Of a stretch of 64,000 nt of DNA, positions 1-8,221 are shown in pieces. The notes below the pieces were generated by a model. The model saw nothing but the letters and a program-made list of their open reading frames with translations, was not told the DNA's origin and did no database searches. Position numbers and translations under genes: made by a program. Every line of letters begins with the position of its first letter. The stretch's first letter is position 1. Origin of the DNA: Streptomyces sp. XM4193 (GTDB taxonomy: Bacteria > Actinomycetota > Actinomycetes > Streptomycetales > Streptomycetaceae); NCBI RefSeq assembly GCF_023072595.1, contig NZ_JALLGK010000002.1, forward strand, positions 620,001-684,000, written 5' to 3'.

Positions 1-1158
1 CGTCGCCGCGCAGGACTCGGTCAGGCCGTACCCCTCCAGCACCGTGAAGCCGACGCCGCGGTAGAAGTGGCCCAGCCGCTCGCCGAGCGCCGCACCGCCG
101 GAGATGGCGTGCGAGGCGCGACCGCCGAGCACGTTGCGCAGCTTGGTGTAGACGAGCTTGTCGAAGAGCTTGTGCTTGAGCTTGAGGCCGAGCGACGGAC
201 CGCCGGGTGCGTCCAGCGCCTTGCTGTAGGCGATGGCGGTGTCGGAGGCCTTGTCGAAGATCTTGCCCTTGCCCTCGCCCTGCGCCTTGGCGCGTGCCGA
301 GTTGTAGACCTTCTCGAAGACCCGGGGCACGCCGAGGATGACGTTGGGCCGGAAGGAGGCCAGCTCGTCGGTGAGCTGCTTGATGTCGGGAACCAGCCCG
401 AGCCGCACCGGCGCCATCACCGAGGCGACGAGGATCATGCGGCCGAAGACGTGCGCGGCCGGCAGGAAGAGCAGCACCGAGCCCTCGCCCGGGGTGAACA
501 GCGGGCGCAGCCGCTCCACGACGTTGCCGCACTCGGCGAAGAACGAGCGGTGGGTGAGCACACAGCCCTTGGGGCGGCCGGTGGTGCCCGAGGTGTAGAC
601 GATCGTGGCGGGGGAGTCGGCGTTCGCGGCGGCCGAGTGCTCGGCCAGCTTCGCCTCCTCGACGTCGGCGCCCGCGGCGTTGAGCTGTGCGACCGCGCCG
701 TCCTCGATGACCCACACGTCCCGCAGACCCGGTACGCGCTCGCGCACGGACTCCACACTGGCGGCGTGCGCGGCGTTCTCCACCAGGATGCCGACCGCGC
801 CGGAGTCGCTGAGAATCCAGGCGATCTGCTCGGGCGAGCTCGTCTCGTAGATCGGCACGGTGACGCCGCCGGCGTGCCAGATCGCGAAGTCCATCAGCGC
901 CCACTCGAAGCGGGTGCGCGACATCAGCGCGACGCGGTCCCCGGGCTGTACGCCGGCCGCGATCAGGCCCTTGGCCGCGGCGTGCACCTCCGCGCGGAAC
1001 TCCACTGCCGTGAGGTCCTGCCACGCCTCCGGGTTCTTCGCGTCCTTGCGCGCGATCACCGGAGCGTCCGGGTACTGGGCTGCGTTGCGGCGGATCAGAT
1101 CGGTCAGATTTCCGTCCGCGGGCACCTCGTACAGGGCCGGAAGGCTGAACTCGCGCAA
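1..1158 (-). CDS. Long-chain fatty-acid-CoA ligase, N-terminal 386 residues (runs off the window)
   Basis: This is an AMP-forming acyl-CoA synthetase, which activates long-chain fatty acids to acyl-CoA through an acyl-adenylate. The adenylation signature YTSGTTGRPKG lies near residues 187-197, and the YGLTES motif is close to the truncated end. The C-terminal subdomain lies outside the window. I chose the TTG at 1158 because a GAGGAG ribosome binding site lies a few bases upstream and the product then begins REFSLPALYEVPADG, as I recall for streptomycete homologues. It is transcribed away from the phosphoesterase gene. The family call is secure; chain-length specificity cannot be read from the sequence. 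Confidence 0.9.
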   Translation of the reverse strand, partial: MREFSLPALYEVPADGNLTDLIRRNAAQYPDAPVIARKDAKNPEAWQDLTAVEFRAEVHAAAKGLIAAGVQPGDRVALMSRTRFEWALMDFAIWHAGGVTVPIYETSSPEQIAWILSDSGAVGILVENAAHAASVESVRERVPGLRDVWVIEDGAVAQLNAAGADVEEAKLAEHSAAANADSPATIVYTSGTTGRPKGCVLTHRSFFAECGNVVERLRPLFTPGEGSVLLFLPAAHVFGRMILVASVMAPVRLGLVPDIKQLTDELASFRPNVILGVPRVFEKVYNSARAKAQGEGKGKIFDKASDTAIAYSKALDAPGGPSLGLKLKHKLFDKLVYTKLRNVLGGRASHAISGGAALGERLGHFYRGVGFTVLEGYGLTESCAAT

Positions 1159-1255
1159 GACTGCTGCTCCTCATCGGCGCCGGAACATCGGCCGTTGCGG
1201 CGGCCTCCGTTGGCTCGCTTCAAGGCGGAAACCTTGAGTTGGACGGCCCGGACGT

Positions 1256-1267
1256 TACCCACGGGTA
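1256..1267. promoter_or_regulatory. Short palindrome upstream of the acyl-CoA ligase gene
   Basis: TACCC and GGGTA arms are separated by two bases, about 100 bases upstream of the TTG start on the minus strand. The position suits an operator or a promoter-overlapping site. A 10-base symmetry can arise by chance in GC-rich DNA, so this is a weak call. Confidence 0.25.
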
Positions 1268-1482
1268 TGGCACTGCGGATAGGGGGTCGGGGTCAGATGT
1301 TCGGTGTGTCACACATCGACTTGCCTGGGCATGTGTCGCTGAAGGGAAGAGTAAGCGACCCTTTGTCCGTTGTGGTAACAGCCCGAGATCGATCGGGCGT
1401 GATCCGTGTCCCGCCTGTTTCCGCTCGGCCGGCGAGGACCGCGGAAGTCGCTGTTCCGACCCGCGGCCCGGCTGCCGGGTCC

Positions 1483-1488
1483 TAGGCT
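1483..1488 (+). promoter_or_regulatory. Probable -10 box of a leaderless phosphoesterase transcript
   Basis: TAGGCT fits the TANNNT -10 consensus and ends seven bases before the ATG at 1496. No ribosome binding site separates them, which suggests transcription starts at or next to the start codon. Confidence 0.5.
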
Positions 1489-1495
1489 GGCCGCC

Positions 1496-2266
1496 ATGGG
1501 CGGCACTCGGATTCATGTGGTCAGCGACGTACACGGCAACGCGGCCGATCTCGCCAGGGCCGGCGAGGGCGCGGACGCGCTGTTCTGCCTCGGCGATCTG
1601 ATCCTCTTCCTCGACTACGCCGACCACTCGCGCGGGATCTTCCCCGACCTCTTCGGCAAGGACGCCGCGGACGAGATCGTCGAGCTGCGCACCGCCCGCC
1701 GCTTCACCGAGGCGCGGGAGTTCACCCGGCGGCTGTGGGCCACGGTCGACCGGGAGGCCGCGGTGCAGGCCGCGGTGCGCCGCCAGTACACCGAGCTCTT
1801 CGCCGCCTTCCCCACCCCGACCTACGCGACCTACGGCAACGTCGACGCCCCTGATCTGTGGCCCGAGTTCGCCCGACCGGGCACCACGGTGCTGGACGGC
1901 GAGACGGTCGAGGTCGGCGGGCTGACGGTCGGCTTCGTCGGAGGCGGACTGCGCACCCCCATGAACACCCCGTACGAGATCGACGACGAGACGTACGCGG
2001 CCAAGGTCGCCGCCCTCGGGCGGGTCGACGTGCTGTGCTCGCACATCCCGCCCGAGGTGCCCGACCTCTGCTACGACACCGTGGCCCGCCGCTTCGAACG
2101 AGGCAGCGCCGCCCTGCTGGAGGCGATCCACGAAGTGCGCCCGCGCTGGGCTCTCTTCGGCCACGTCCACCAGCCGCTGGCGTCCCGGATGCGGATCGGC
2201 GCCACCGAGTGCGTCAACGTCGGCCACTTCAACGCGACCGGGAAGCCGTACGTGCTGGAGTGGTGA
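1496..2266 (+). CDS. Metallophosphoesterase (calcineurin-like fold)
   Basis: The 256-residue product has the ordered metal-binding motifs of the calcineurin-like phosphoesterases: SDVHGN near residues 10-15, GDL at about 33-35, GN at about 113-114, SH at about 182-183 and GHVH at about 222-225. These bind two metal ions and hydrolyse phosphomonoesters or diesters. No signal peptide is visible, so the protein is probably cytoplasmic. The substrate cannot be inferred. The ATG at 1496 is preferred over an in-frame upstream codon because the catalytic domain begins there and a TAGGCT box lies just upstream, consistent with a leaderless message. Confidence 0.88.
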   Translation: MGGTRIHVVSDVHGNAADLARAGEGADALFCLGDLILFLDYADHSRGIFPDLFGKDAADEIVELRTARRFTEAREFTRRLWATVDREAAVQAAVRRQYTELFAAFPTPTYATYGNVDAPDLWPEFARPGTTVLDGETVEVGGLTVGFVGGGLRTPMNTPYEIDDETYAAKVAALGRVDVLCSHIPPEVPDLCYDTVARRFERGSAALLEAIHEVRPRWALFGHVHQPLASRMRIGATECVNVGHFNATGKPYVLEW

Positions 2267-2466
2267 CGGCGCCGCCCCGGGCGCGCGATAGCCTGCGCAG
2301 GCGGCCGTACGCACGGGCACGGGCGGCACCCGCCCCCGCGGGTGCTCGGACACCCGCCCCGGCACGTCCTGCCCGGGCGGCGGACGGCCGCCGGTCACCG
2401 CGGCGCAGCGGTCGCGACAGCAACTCCGGTCAGCACCGGCACGGGTCTTCCAAAGGAGCCGCAGGG

Positions 2467-2916
2467 ATGGCGGAACACACCAGGTCGAGTATCACCATCG
2501 ACGCGCCAGCGGCCGAAGTCATGGGCGTCATCGCCGACTTCGCGCGCTACCCCGAGTGGACGGGCGAGGTGAAGGAGGCAGAGGTCCTCTCCACCGACGA
2601 GCAGGGCAGGGCCGAGGAGGTCAGGCTGCTGCTGGACGCCGGGGCCATCAAGGACGAGCACACGCTGGCCTACGAGTGGTCCTCGGACCTCTCGGTGCGC
2701 TGGTCGCTGGTGAAGTCGCAGATGCTGCGCGCGCTGGACGGCTCCTACGAACTGCGCACCACCGGCCAACAGACCGAGGTAACCTACCAGTTGACCGTGG
2801 ACGTCAAGATCCCGATGCTCGGGATGATCAAGCGCAAGGCCGAGAAGGTCATCATCGACCGGGCGCTGGATGGGCTGAAGAAGCGGGTCGAGTCCACGTC
2901 CGGCGGCGCGGCCTAG
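2467..2916 (+). CDS. SRPBCC / polyketide-cyclase-like protein
   Basis: This 149-residue protein begins with the pattern of the START/Bet v1 (SRPBCC) fold, including a VMGVIADFARYPEWTGEVKEAE segment spread over residues 18-40. It ends in a long amphipathic helix with a Lys/Arg-rich face. The fold binds hydrophobic ligands in a deep cavity; members are cyclases, lipid-binding proteins or coenzyme Q-type carriers. A ribosome binding site (AAAGGAG) precedes the ATG at 2467. The stop codon abuts the GTG of the following ArsA-like gene, so the two are almost certainly co-translated. The ligand is unknown. Confidence 0.85.
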   Translation: MAEHTRSSITIDAPAAEVMGVIADFARYPEWTGEVKEAEVLSTDEQGRAEEVRLLLDAGAIKDEHTLAYEWSSDLSVRWSLVKSQMLRALDGSYELRTTGQQTEVTYQLTVDVKIPMLGMIKRKAEKVIIDRALDGLKKRVESTSGGAA

Positions 2917-4377
2917 GTGTCCGAGCACCCATCGCGGGACGCCGACGCGGCCCCCGGCGCCGACGCGGCGGAGGGCGCCGTCACGGCATCCGGTGCCGAC
3001 GCGGCATCCGGTGCCGACGCGGCGGAGGAGACCGAGGCGCAGGGCGAGACGGGCGGCGCGGGCGGTCCCGGTGGCGGCGGCGTACAGGTGCGGTTCGTCA
3101 CCGGCGCGGGCGGCGCGGGGCGTACGACCGTCGCCGCGGCACTCGCGCGCACCGGTGGCGCGCGCACCGCGTTGATCACCACCGAGCCGGCGCCGCCGCG
3201 CACGACCGCCGCCTCACCGGCCGCGGTCGAGGTGATCGCCGTGGACGTGGTCGCGGACTTCCGCGACCGGGTGGCCGATGTGCAGCGCGGCGGCGGTGAC
3301 CTGCTGGACCAGTTCGGCGCCCAACCGCTGGAGAGCGACGAGGTCACCGAGCTTCCCGGGGCGACCGCGCTGGCGGTGCTGCGCGCGCTGCGCGAAGCCG
3401 TCGCCGCGGGGCATCGACGGATCGTCGTCGATCTGCCGCCGGCGGCCGAGGCCGTGCGGCTGCTCCTCCTGCCCGCCCAACTCGACCGCTATCTGGGCCG
3501 GTTGATGCCGGCCGAACGGCAGGCGGCGAGGGCGCTGCGGCCGATGCTGGCCCAGCTCGCGGGAGTGCCGATGCCCGCACGGCGGCTGTACGAGGTCGGC
3601 GAGCGGCTGCGCGCGGAGTGCACGGCCCTCGCGGAGCTGGTCGAGAGCGTCGGCAGCACGGCTGTGCTGGTTGTGGAGCCGGGCGCTTCGACCGTGCGGA
3701 CGGTCGCCGAGACCCGGGCCGGAATGGCGCTCGCCGGAGTGCCGGTCACGGCGCTGATCGCCAACCGGATGGTGCCCGACGGCGGCGACGCCTGGCAGGC
3801 CGATTGGGCCGCCGAACAGCGGGCCGTGTGCAAGGAGCTCGCCGGGGCCGCCGGGCCCGTGCCCGTCGTCGAACTCCCGCATCTGGGCGGGGTTTCGGAC
3901 CCGACGGAGCAGTTGGCCGTCGCCCTGGCGGCGGCGGATCTCGACGCGACGGGTCTCGACGCGGCGGACGGCGACGCGGCGGACGCGGACGCGGGCACCA
4001 CCGTCGCCGACGCGAGAGGTGCCGACGCGGTCACGGGCGCGGCAGTCCCCTCGGAGGCCGGTGCCGGCACCGGGGCCGCGGCGGCGAACGCGAGCCGGGC
4101 CCGCGATGCTTCGCGCGGTGTGGGGCGGTGGGTGGAGGACCGGTTGAGCGAGGAGGGCGAGCTGGTCTGGTGGCTGCCGCTGCCGGGCGCGCGGAAGGAA
4201 CAGCTCGCGCTGGTGCGGCGCGGTGACGAGGCGATCGTGACCGTCGGCCCGTACCGCAGGGCGCTGCCGCTGCCCGCGGCGCTGCGGCGCTGCACCGTGG
4301 CCGGGGCGCGGCTGACCGAGGGCGGACTCGCGGTGCGGTTCCGGCCCGATCCGGCACTGTGGCCGCGGTCCCGCTGA
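2917..4377 (+). CDS. ArsA/Get3-family P-loop protein with altered nucleotide-binding loop
   Basis: The 486-residue protein has the layout of an ArsA-type ATPase. A P-loop region lies at about residues 66-76, a VDLPPAAEAVRLLLLP segment stands where ArsA has its switch motif, and VEPGASTVRTVAETRAG plus ANRMVP follow. A C-terminal beta-rich domain at about 410-480 resembles the small HSP20-like domain of bacterial homologues. The loop reads GAGGAGRTT instead of the deviant Walker A GKGGxGKTT, so both lysines are missing (Ala and Arg). That questions ATP hydrolysis. Asp/Ala-rich low-complexity stretches occur at residues 8-45 and 340-390, the first encoded partly by an 18-base repeat. The GTG start directly follows the previous stop codon. 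Confidence 0.75.
   Translation: MSEHPSRDADAAPGADAAEGAVTASGADAASGADAAEETEAQGETGGAGGPGGGGVQVRFVTGAGGAGRTTVAAALARTGGARTALITTEPAPPRTTAASPAAVEVIAVDVVADFRDRVADVQRGGGDLLDQFGAQPLESDEVTELPGATALAVLRALREAVAAGHRRIVVDLPPAAEAVRLLLLPAQLDRYLGRLMPAERQAARALRPMLAQLAGVPMPARRLYEVGERLRAECTALAELVESVGSTAVLVVEPGASTVRTVAETRAGMALAGVPVTALIANRMVPDGGDAWQADWAAEQRAVCKELAGAAGPVPVVELPHLGGVSDPTEQLAVALAAADLDATGLDAADGDAADADAGTTVADARGADAVTGAAVPSEAGAGTGAAAANASRARDASRGVGRWVEDRLSEEGELVWWLPLPGARKEQLALVRRGDEAIVTVGPYRRALPLPAALRRCTVAGARLTEGGLAVRFRPDPALWPRSR
2985..3020 (+). repeat. Two perfect 18-base tandem repeats inside the ArsA-like gene
   Basis: The unit GGCATCCGGTGCCGACGC occurs twice head to tail (2985-3002 and 3003-3020). It keeps the reading frame and encodes a repeated Gly-Ala-Asp-Ala-Ala-Ser type segment. 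It lies in the N-terminal disordered extension and probably arose by slippage. Confidence 0.85.
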
Positions 4378-4590
4378 GCGGTACTGTCGGAGCCACGGCG
4401 GCCGGACGTCCGGATGCCGTGGACGGCCGCGGGGGCCCCGCCAGGCGCCGTGCCTGCCGACGGGTTGCGCCGACCGACGGCCCGCACCGGGGTCGCGGCG
4501 CACCCGTCGACCGGAACGTTCGGCGGCCGGGACCCGTTGAACCGTCAGAGCCTCCAACGCCCGATCGAGAAGAATCCGCGGGAGCAAGTG

Positions 4591-5274
4591 ATGAGCGATT
4601 CCAGCGAGCCGGACAGCCCGAAGCGCCCGGAGCGCTCCGAGAGCCCTCGCGGTCCCGAGGAGCCGGACGGCAGCGCCTGGGCCGAGGCGTGTGCGGAGGA
4701 CCTGGCGGCCGAGCGGGCTCGTCGTCGCGAGCAGGCCGGTGAGCGTCCGGCGAGCGCGGCGGACGAGTTCGGCAGACTGGTCGACTCGGTGGCCCGCCGG
4801 ATCTCCGACTTCACCACCCCGCTGGCCGGCGCCGCCGGAGAGTCGGCCGGCCGCCGGGCGGCCGAGTCCACAGCCGAGCACTGGAGCCGTCAACTCGCCG
4901 ACGGTGCCAAGGAGTTGCTGGGGCCGATCGTCGAGCGCAACCCCAGGGTGATGGAGCACCTGGCGGCGGCCGGTTCCGAGCTGCTTTCGGCCTACCAGGC
5001 CGCGGTCACCGGCCAGGAGCAGCGCTGGACGCGGCAGGAAGCTGCCAGTGTCCGGGTGCCCCGGGACGACGAGCCGGCCGGTGCCGAGCCCGCCGGGCAG
5101 GCCGGTGAGCAGGCCCGGAAGCGGAGCGGCGAGGAAGCCGCGAGCGGCGAAGAGCCCGGTTCCGCCGGGCGCGGGGGCGGCGGCGGGGGAGCCGGTGCAG
5201 CGGGCGGCGAGAAGCCCTCCGGGGGCGGCGGGGACGACGATCCGCCCGCGACCGAGCGCATCGACCTGGACTGA
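4591..5274 (+). CDS. Acidic/low-complexity protein upstream of glucokinase (DUF5304-like)
   Basis: The protein has 227 residues. A hydrophilic charged N-terminus (about 1-60) leads into a predicted helical core, about residues 60-140, with the pattern FGRLVDSVARRISDFTTPLAG. The C-terminal third (about 155-227) is Gly/Ala/Glu-rich and probably disordered. There is no signal peptide or membrane segment. The position directly before glkA matches the S. coelicolor gene SCO2127, which I recall as being linked to glucose repression; this is positional inference only. The ATG at 4591 has GGGAG about seven bases upstream; a GTG three bases earlier is possible. Confidence 0.7.
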   Translation: MSDSSEPDSPKRPERSESPRGPEEPDGSAWAEACAEDLAAERARRREQAGERPASAADEFGRLVDSVARRISDFTTPLAGAAGESAGRRAAESTAEHWSRQLADGAKELLGPIVERNPRVMEHLAAAGSELLSAYQAAVTGQEQRWTRQEAASVRVPRDDEPAGAEPAGQAGEQARKRSGEEAASGEEPGSAGRGGGGGGAGAAGGEKPSGGGGDDDPPATERIDLD

Positions 5275-5348
5275 AGCGGGTCACAAGCCCTCCAGGGCCT
5301 CCGGTACCGTTGTGCGCGGCGGGGTTCGACCGGATAACTGAGGGACAT

Positions 5349-6290
5349 ATGGGACTCACCATTGGTGTCGACATCGGCGGTACGAAGGTCGCGGCCGGTG
5401 TGGTCGACGAGGAGGGCAACATCCTCGAGACCAGCAAGGTGCCGACCCCCAAGACCACCGAGGGAGTGATCGACGCCATCGCGGACGCCGTCCGCGGCGC
5501 CAGCGCCCACCACACGGTGGACGCCGTGGGCATCGGCGCTCCCGGGTACGTCGACGACAAGCGCGCCACGGTGCTGTTCACCCCGAACCTCAGCTGGCGG
5601 CACGAGCCGCTGAAGGACCTCGTGGAGAAGCGGGTCGGGCTGCCCGTCGTCATCGAGAACGACGCCAACGCCGCGGCCTGGGGCGAGTACCGCTTCGGTG
5701 CCGGCCAGGGCCACGACGACGTCGTCTGCATCACGCTCGGTACGGGCCTGGGCGGCGGCATCATCATCGGCGGCCGGTTGCACCGCGGCCGGTTCGGCGT
5801 GGCGGCGGAGTTCGGCCACATCCGGATGGTGCCCGACGGCCTGCTCTGCGGCTGCGGCAACCAGGGCTGCTGGGAGCAGTACGCCTCCGGCAGCGCGCTG
5901 GTGCGGTACGCCCGGCAGCGCGCGGTGGCCACCCCGGAGCGGGCGGCGCTGCTGCTGGGGCTCGGCGACGGCACCCCCGAGGGCGTGGACGGCAAGCACG
6001 TCAGCCAGGCCGCCCTGGAGGGCGACCCGGTGGCGATCGACTCCTTCCGCGAGCTGGCCCGCTGGGCCGGCGCCGGCCTCGCCGACCTGGCGAGCCTCTT
6101 CGACCCGTCCGCCTTCATCGTCGGCGGCGGTGTCTCGGACGAGGGCGAGCTGGTGCTGGAGCCGATCCGCAAGTCCTACCGCCGCTGGCTCGTCGGCTCG
6201 CAGTGGCGTCCGCAGGCGCAGGTGCTCGCCGCCCAACTCGGTGGCAAGGCCGGTCTGGTGGGTGTCGCCGACCTGGCACGCCAGGGCTGA
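5349..6290 (+). CDS. glkA: ROK-family glucokinase
   Basis: This 313-residue enzyme phosphorylates glucose with ATP. In streptomycetes its homologue is also central to glucose repression. The phosphate-binding motif DIGGTK lies at residues 8-13 and GTGLGGG at about 131-137. The ROK zinc signature follows as EFGHIRM (His near 157) and CGCGNQGC (Cys near 167, 169 and 174). The length agrees with the family. The ATG at 5349 is preceded by GAGGGA at a proper distance. It lies 74 bases after the acidic protein gene on the same strand, so a shared transcript is possible. Confidence 0.96.
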   Translation: MGLTIGVDIGGTKVAAGVVDEEGNILETSKVPTPKTTEGVIDAIADAVRGASAHHTVDAVGIGAPGYVDDKRATVLFTPNLSWRHEPLKDLVEKRVGLPVVIENDANAAAWGEYRFGAGQGHDDVVCITLGTGLGGGIIIGGRLHRGRFGVAAEFGHIRMVPDGLLCGCGNQGCWEQYASGSALVRYARQRAVATPERAALLLGLGDGTPEGVDGKHVSQAALEGDPVAIDSFRELARWAGAGLADLASLFDPSAFIVGGGVSDEGELVLEPIRKSYRRWLVGSQWRPQAQVLAAQLGGKAGLVGVADLARQG

Positions 6291-6307
6291 CGCCGTACGC
6301 TGCGGCC

Positions 6308-7090
6308 ATGACGCTCACGGACCTGCCCGCGTCCGCCGCGGACACCGACGGCGGTGCGGTCGTCCGGCTGCTCAGCTACAACATCCGCTCCATGCGTGAC
6401 GACGTGGGGGCGCTCGCCCGGGTCATCCGGGCGTGCGCCCCCGACGTCGTCTGTGTGCAGGAGGCGCCGCGTTTCTTCCGCTGGCGCGCACACGCCGCCC
6501 GGCTGGCCGGGATGTCCGGTCTGGTGCACGTCACCGGCGGCGCCACCGCCAACGGCCAGATGATCCTCACCTCGCTGCGGGCGCGCGTGGAGTGGGCCGA
6601 GGACGTACTGCTGCCGCACACGCCGGGGCTGCACCGCCGCGGCTTCGCCACCGCAGTGCTGCGCTTCGGCGACCGCGCCGGACTGGCAGTGGTCAGCTGC
6701 CACTTGAGCCTGCAGAAGGACGAGCGCCGGCGTCAGGCGGAGATGCTGCTCGACCGGCTGGACGCGCTCACCGCGAGGGGGGAGCTGCGCGGCGGACCGG
6801 TCGGCGCGGTCGCCGCCGGCGATCTCAACGAACGCCCTGACGGCCGGTCCTTCCGCAGACTGGCCGACCGGCTCCAGGACGGCCACGCGGTACGGCCCTG
6901 GGGAGGCGGTCACACCTCCGAGGCCGCCCGCCCGCACCAGCGCATCGACGCGGTGCTCGCCTCCTCCTCGGTGGAGGTGCTGGGCTGCGGGGTGCCGGAC
7001 GGGCTGCCCGGGGTCTCCCGCGCGGATCTGGTCGCCGCCAGCGACCATCTCCCGGTGCTGGCCGCCCTGCGGCTGCCTCCCGCGCGCTGA
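6308..7090 (+). CDS. Endonuclease/exonuclease/phosphatase-family protein
   Basis: The 260-residue protein shows the full set of EEP-fold catalytic motifs: LLSYNIR near residue 20, VCVQEAP near 57 (metal-binding Glu), SCHLSL near 136, AGDLNERP near 177, HQRIDAV near 217 and SDHLPV near 243. The family cleaves phosphodiester or phosphomonoester bonds in nucleic acids or lipids using Mg2+. There is no signal peptide, so it is probably cytosolic. It starts only 17 bases after glkA and is likely co-transcribed with it. The substrate is undetermined. Confidence 0.85.
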   Translation: MTLTDLPASAADTDGGAVVRLLSYNIRSMRDDVGALARVIRACAPDVVCVQEAPRFFRWRAHAARLAGMSGLVHVTGGATANGQMILTSLRARVEWAEDVLLPHTPGLHRRGFATAVLRFGDRAGLAVVSCHLSLQKDERRRQAEMLLDRLDALTARGELRGGPVGAVAAGDLNERPDGRSFRRLADRLQDGHAVRPWGGGHTSEAARPHQRIDAVLASSSVEVLGCGVPDGLPGVSRADLVAASDHLPVLAALRLPPAR

Positions 7091-7275
7091 CGCAGCCCCC
7101 GCCCGCCGGTCCCGCCCGTTCGGAACCGGATCCCCGCAGCTGCTCACCGGCCCCGCCCCGCAACCCCGTACGTCCAGGCCCCCGCCGCCGGTACGCCCCG
7201 GTCCGGCGTTCCGGCGCTGTCACCGACTCCGTGTGGTTGCGGGCCCTCGGCAACTGCCCGCCGCCTCGGGGACGT

Positions 7276-7386
7276 TCACTCCTCCTCGGGGCGCTCTCCG
7301 CGGTCGCGTGCCTCGCGTTTGCGCTGGACGGCCAGTGCCCAGCCGGTGAGCAGTGCTATGGCTGAGAAGACGAGCAGCAGGGCCAT
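7276..7386 (-). CDS. 36-residue single-pass membrane microprotein
   Basis: A short minus-strand frame encodes MALLLVFSAIALLTGWALAV followed by a highly charged tail rich in Arg, Glu and Lys. This is one hydrophobic helix with a cytoplasmic-type positive flank. A GGGGGA ribosome binding site lies a few bases upstream of the ATG at 7386. No family is recognised. The combination of a good ribosome binding site, a clean membrane helix and a charged terminus makes it a credible gene, but coding is not proven. It lies alone between the convergent EEP gene and a membrane-protein gene. Confidence 0.6.
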   Translation of the reverse strand: MALLLVFSAIALLTGWALAVQRKREARDRGERPEEE

Positions 7387-7498
7387 GTTTCCCCCAGGTC
7401 CTGTGGTGTGTGGTCACCTCAGTCTGGAGCTGGGGGCGCCGGGGCGCATTGCCAGAACCCGGCAATCTCTCGCGGGCGCCGGCTGCACGCCGACCGAC

Positions 7499-8221
7499 TC
7501 AGACGACCGCGCCCCGGCCCGGGTCCTCGAACCCCTCGTCGTCGTCCTCCGACCGCATCCGGGCGATCAGAGTGCCGAAACCGCCCAGGAAGCCGCCGAT
7601 TCCGAGCGTGGTGATCCACCAGTTCATCGGGATCTGGAAGATCACCGCCCCGAAGAGCAGGGCCGGGCCGCCGAGTACGGCGAGCCAGGCGAACCGGGCA
7701 GTGGTGTCGAGCTTCGGCAACGGCGGCGGCTCGGGCGGAACGAAGTGGTCGTCCTCGTCGCTCTCGGCGGGCTGCCAGTCGCGGGGGCCGGTGCCCGCGG
7801 CGTAGACGGTGAAGGTGCGCACCTTCGGGTCGCCGTCGCCGCTGTCCTGCTCGCCCGCGTCCGGACCGTCCTCCTCGGAGCGGGCCTCGTCGTCGCCCGA
7901 GGGGCGGCGCTTCTCCAGCAGGCTGCCCGAACCCGCCCCGTCCGCTCCCGAACCCCGGTCGGCGTCCTCGCCGGTACGCGCCCCGGCGTCCGCACCGTCC
8001 TCGGCCTCCGCGGCCGGGCCCGGCTCCCGGGAATCCGGGGACCGGTCCTGCGGGGACGCCGTGCCCGAGGCACCTCGTCCGGCCGCGCCCGCGTCCTCGG
8101 CCGGGTCCGACTCGACGGGGGAACGCCCGTCCCGGTCGTAACCCGCCACGATCTGCGCCCAGGCAGCTTCCTCGTCGAGGGGCTCGCGGCCTTCGCCGCG
8201 TCCGTGCTCACGCTCCGTCAC
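7499..8221 (-). CDS. Membrane protein with long acidic cytoplasmic extension
   Basis: The 240-residue product has an Asp/Glu/Ser/Gly-rich disordered region from about residue 20 to 140. Two predicted membrane helices follow at about 178-199 (FAWLAVLGGPALLFGAVIF) and 205-226. It ends in a short acidic tail. No enzymatic motif is visible and I do not recognise a function. The GTG start overlaps the stop of the upstream hydrolase gene (GTGA), so the two are translationally coupled. Confidence 0.75.
   Translation of the reverse strand: MTEREHGRGEGREPLDEEAAWAQIVAGYDRDGRSPVESDPAEDAGAAGRGASGTASPQDRSPDSREPGPAAEAEDGADAGARTGEDADRGSGADGAGSGSLLEKRRPSGDDEARSEEDGPDAGEQDSGDGDPKVRTFTVYAAGTGPRDWQPAESDEDDHFVPPEPPPLPKLDTTARFAWLAVLGGPALLFGAVIFQIPMNWWITTLGIGGFLGGFGTLIARMRSEDDDEGFEDPGRGAVV

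Larger units (their letters stand above)
1159..1495. other. Divergent intergenic region with two short palindromes
   Basis: This gap of 337 bases separates two divergent genes and I see no coding sequence in it. It holds two compact palindromes: TACCC-AC-GGGTA at 1256-1267 and TGTGT-C-ACACA at 1305-1315. Both lie where an operator for the acyl-CoA ligase promoter could be. The regulator is unknown. Confidence 0.4.

Noticed and set aside
4414..4590. Extension of the glkA-upstream protein by 59 residues
   Set aside because: The upstream part is Pro/Arg/Gly-rich intergenic-like sequence; ATG 4591 has GGGAG at the right distance.
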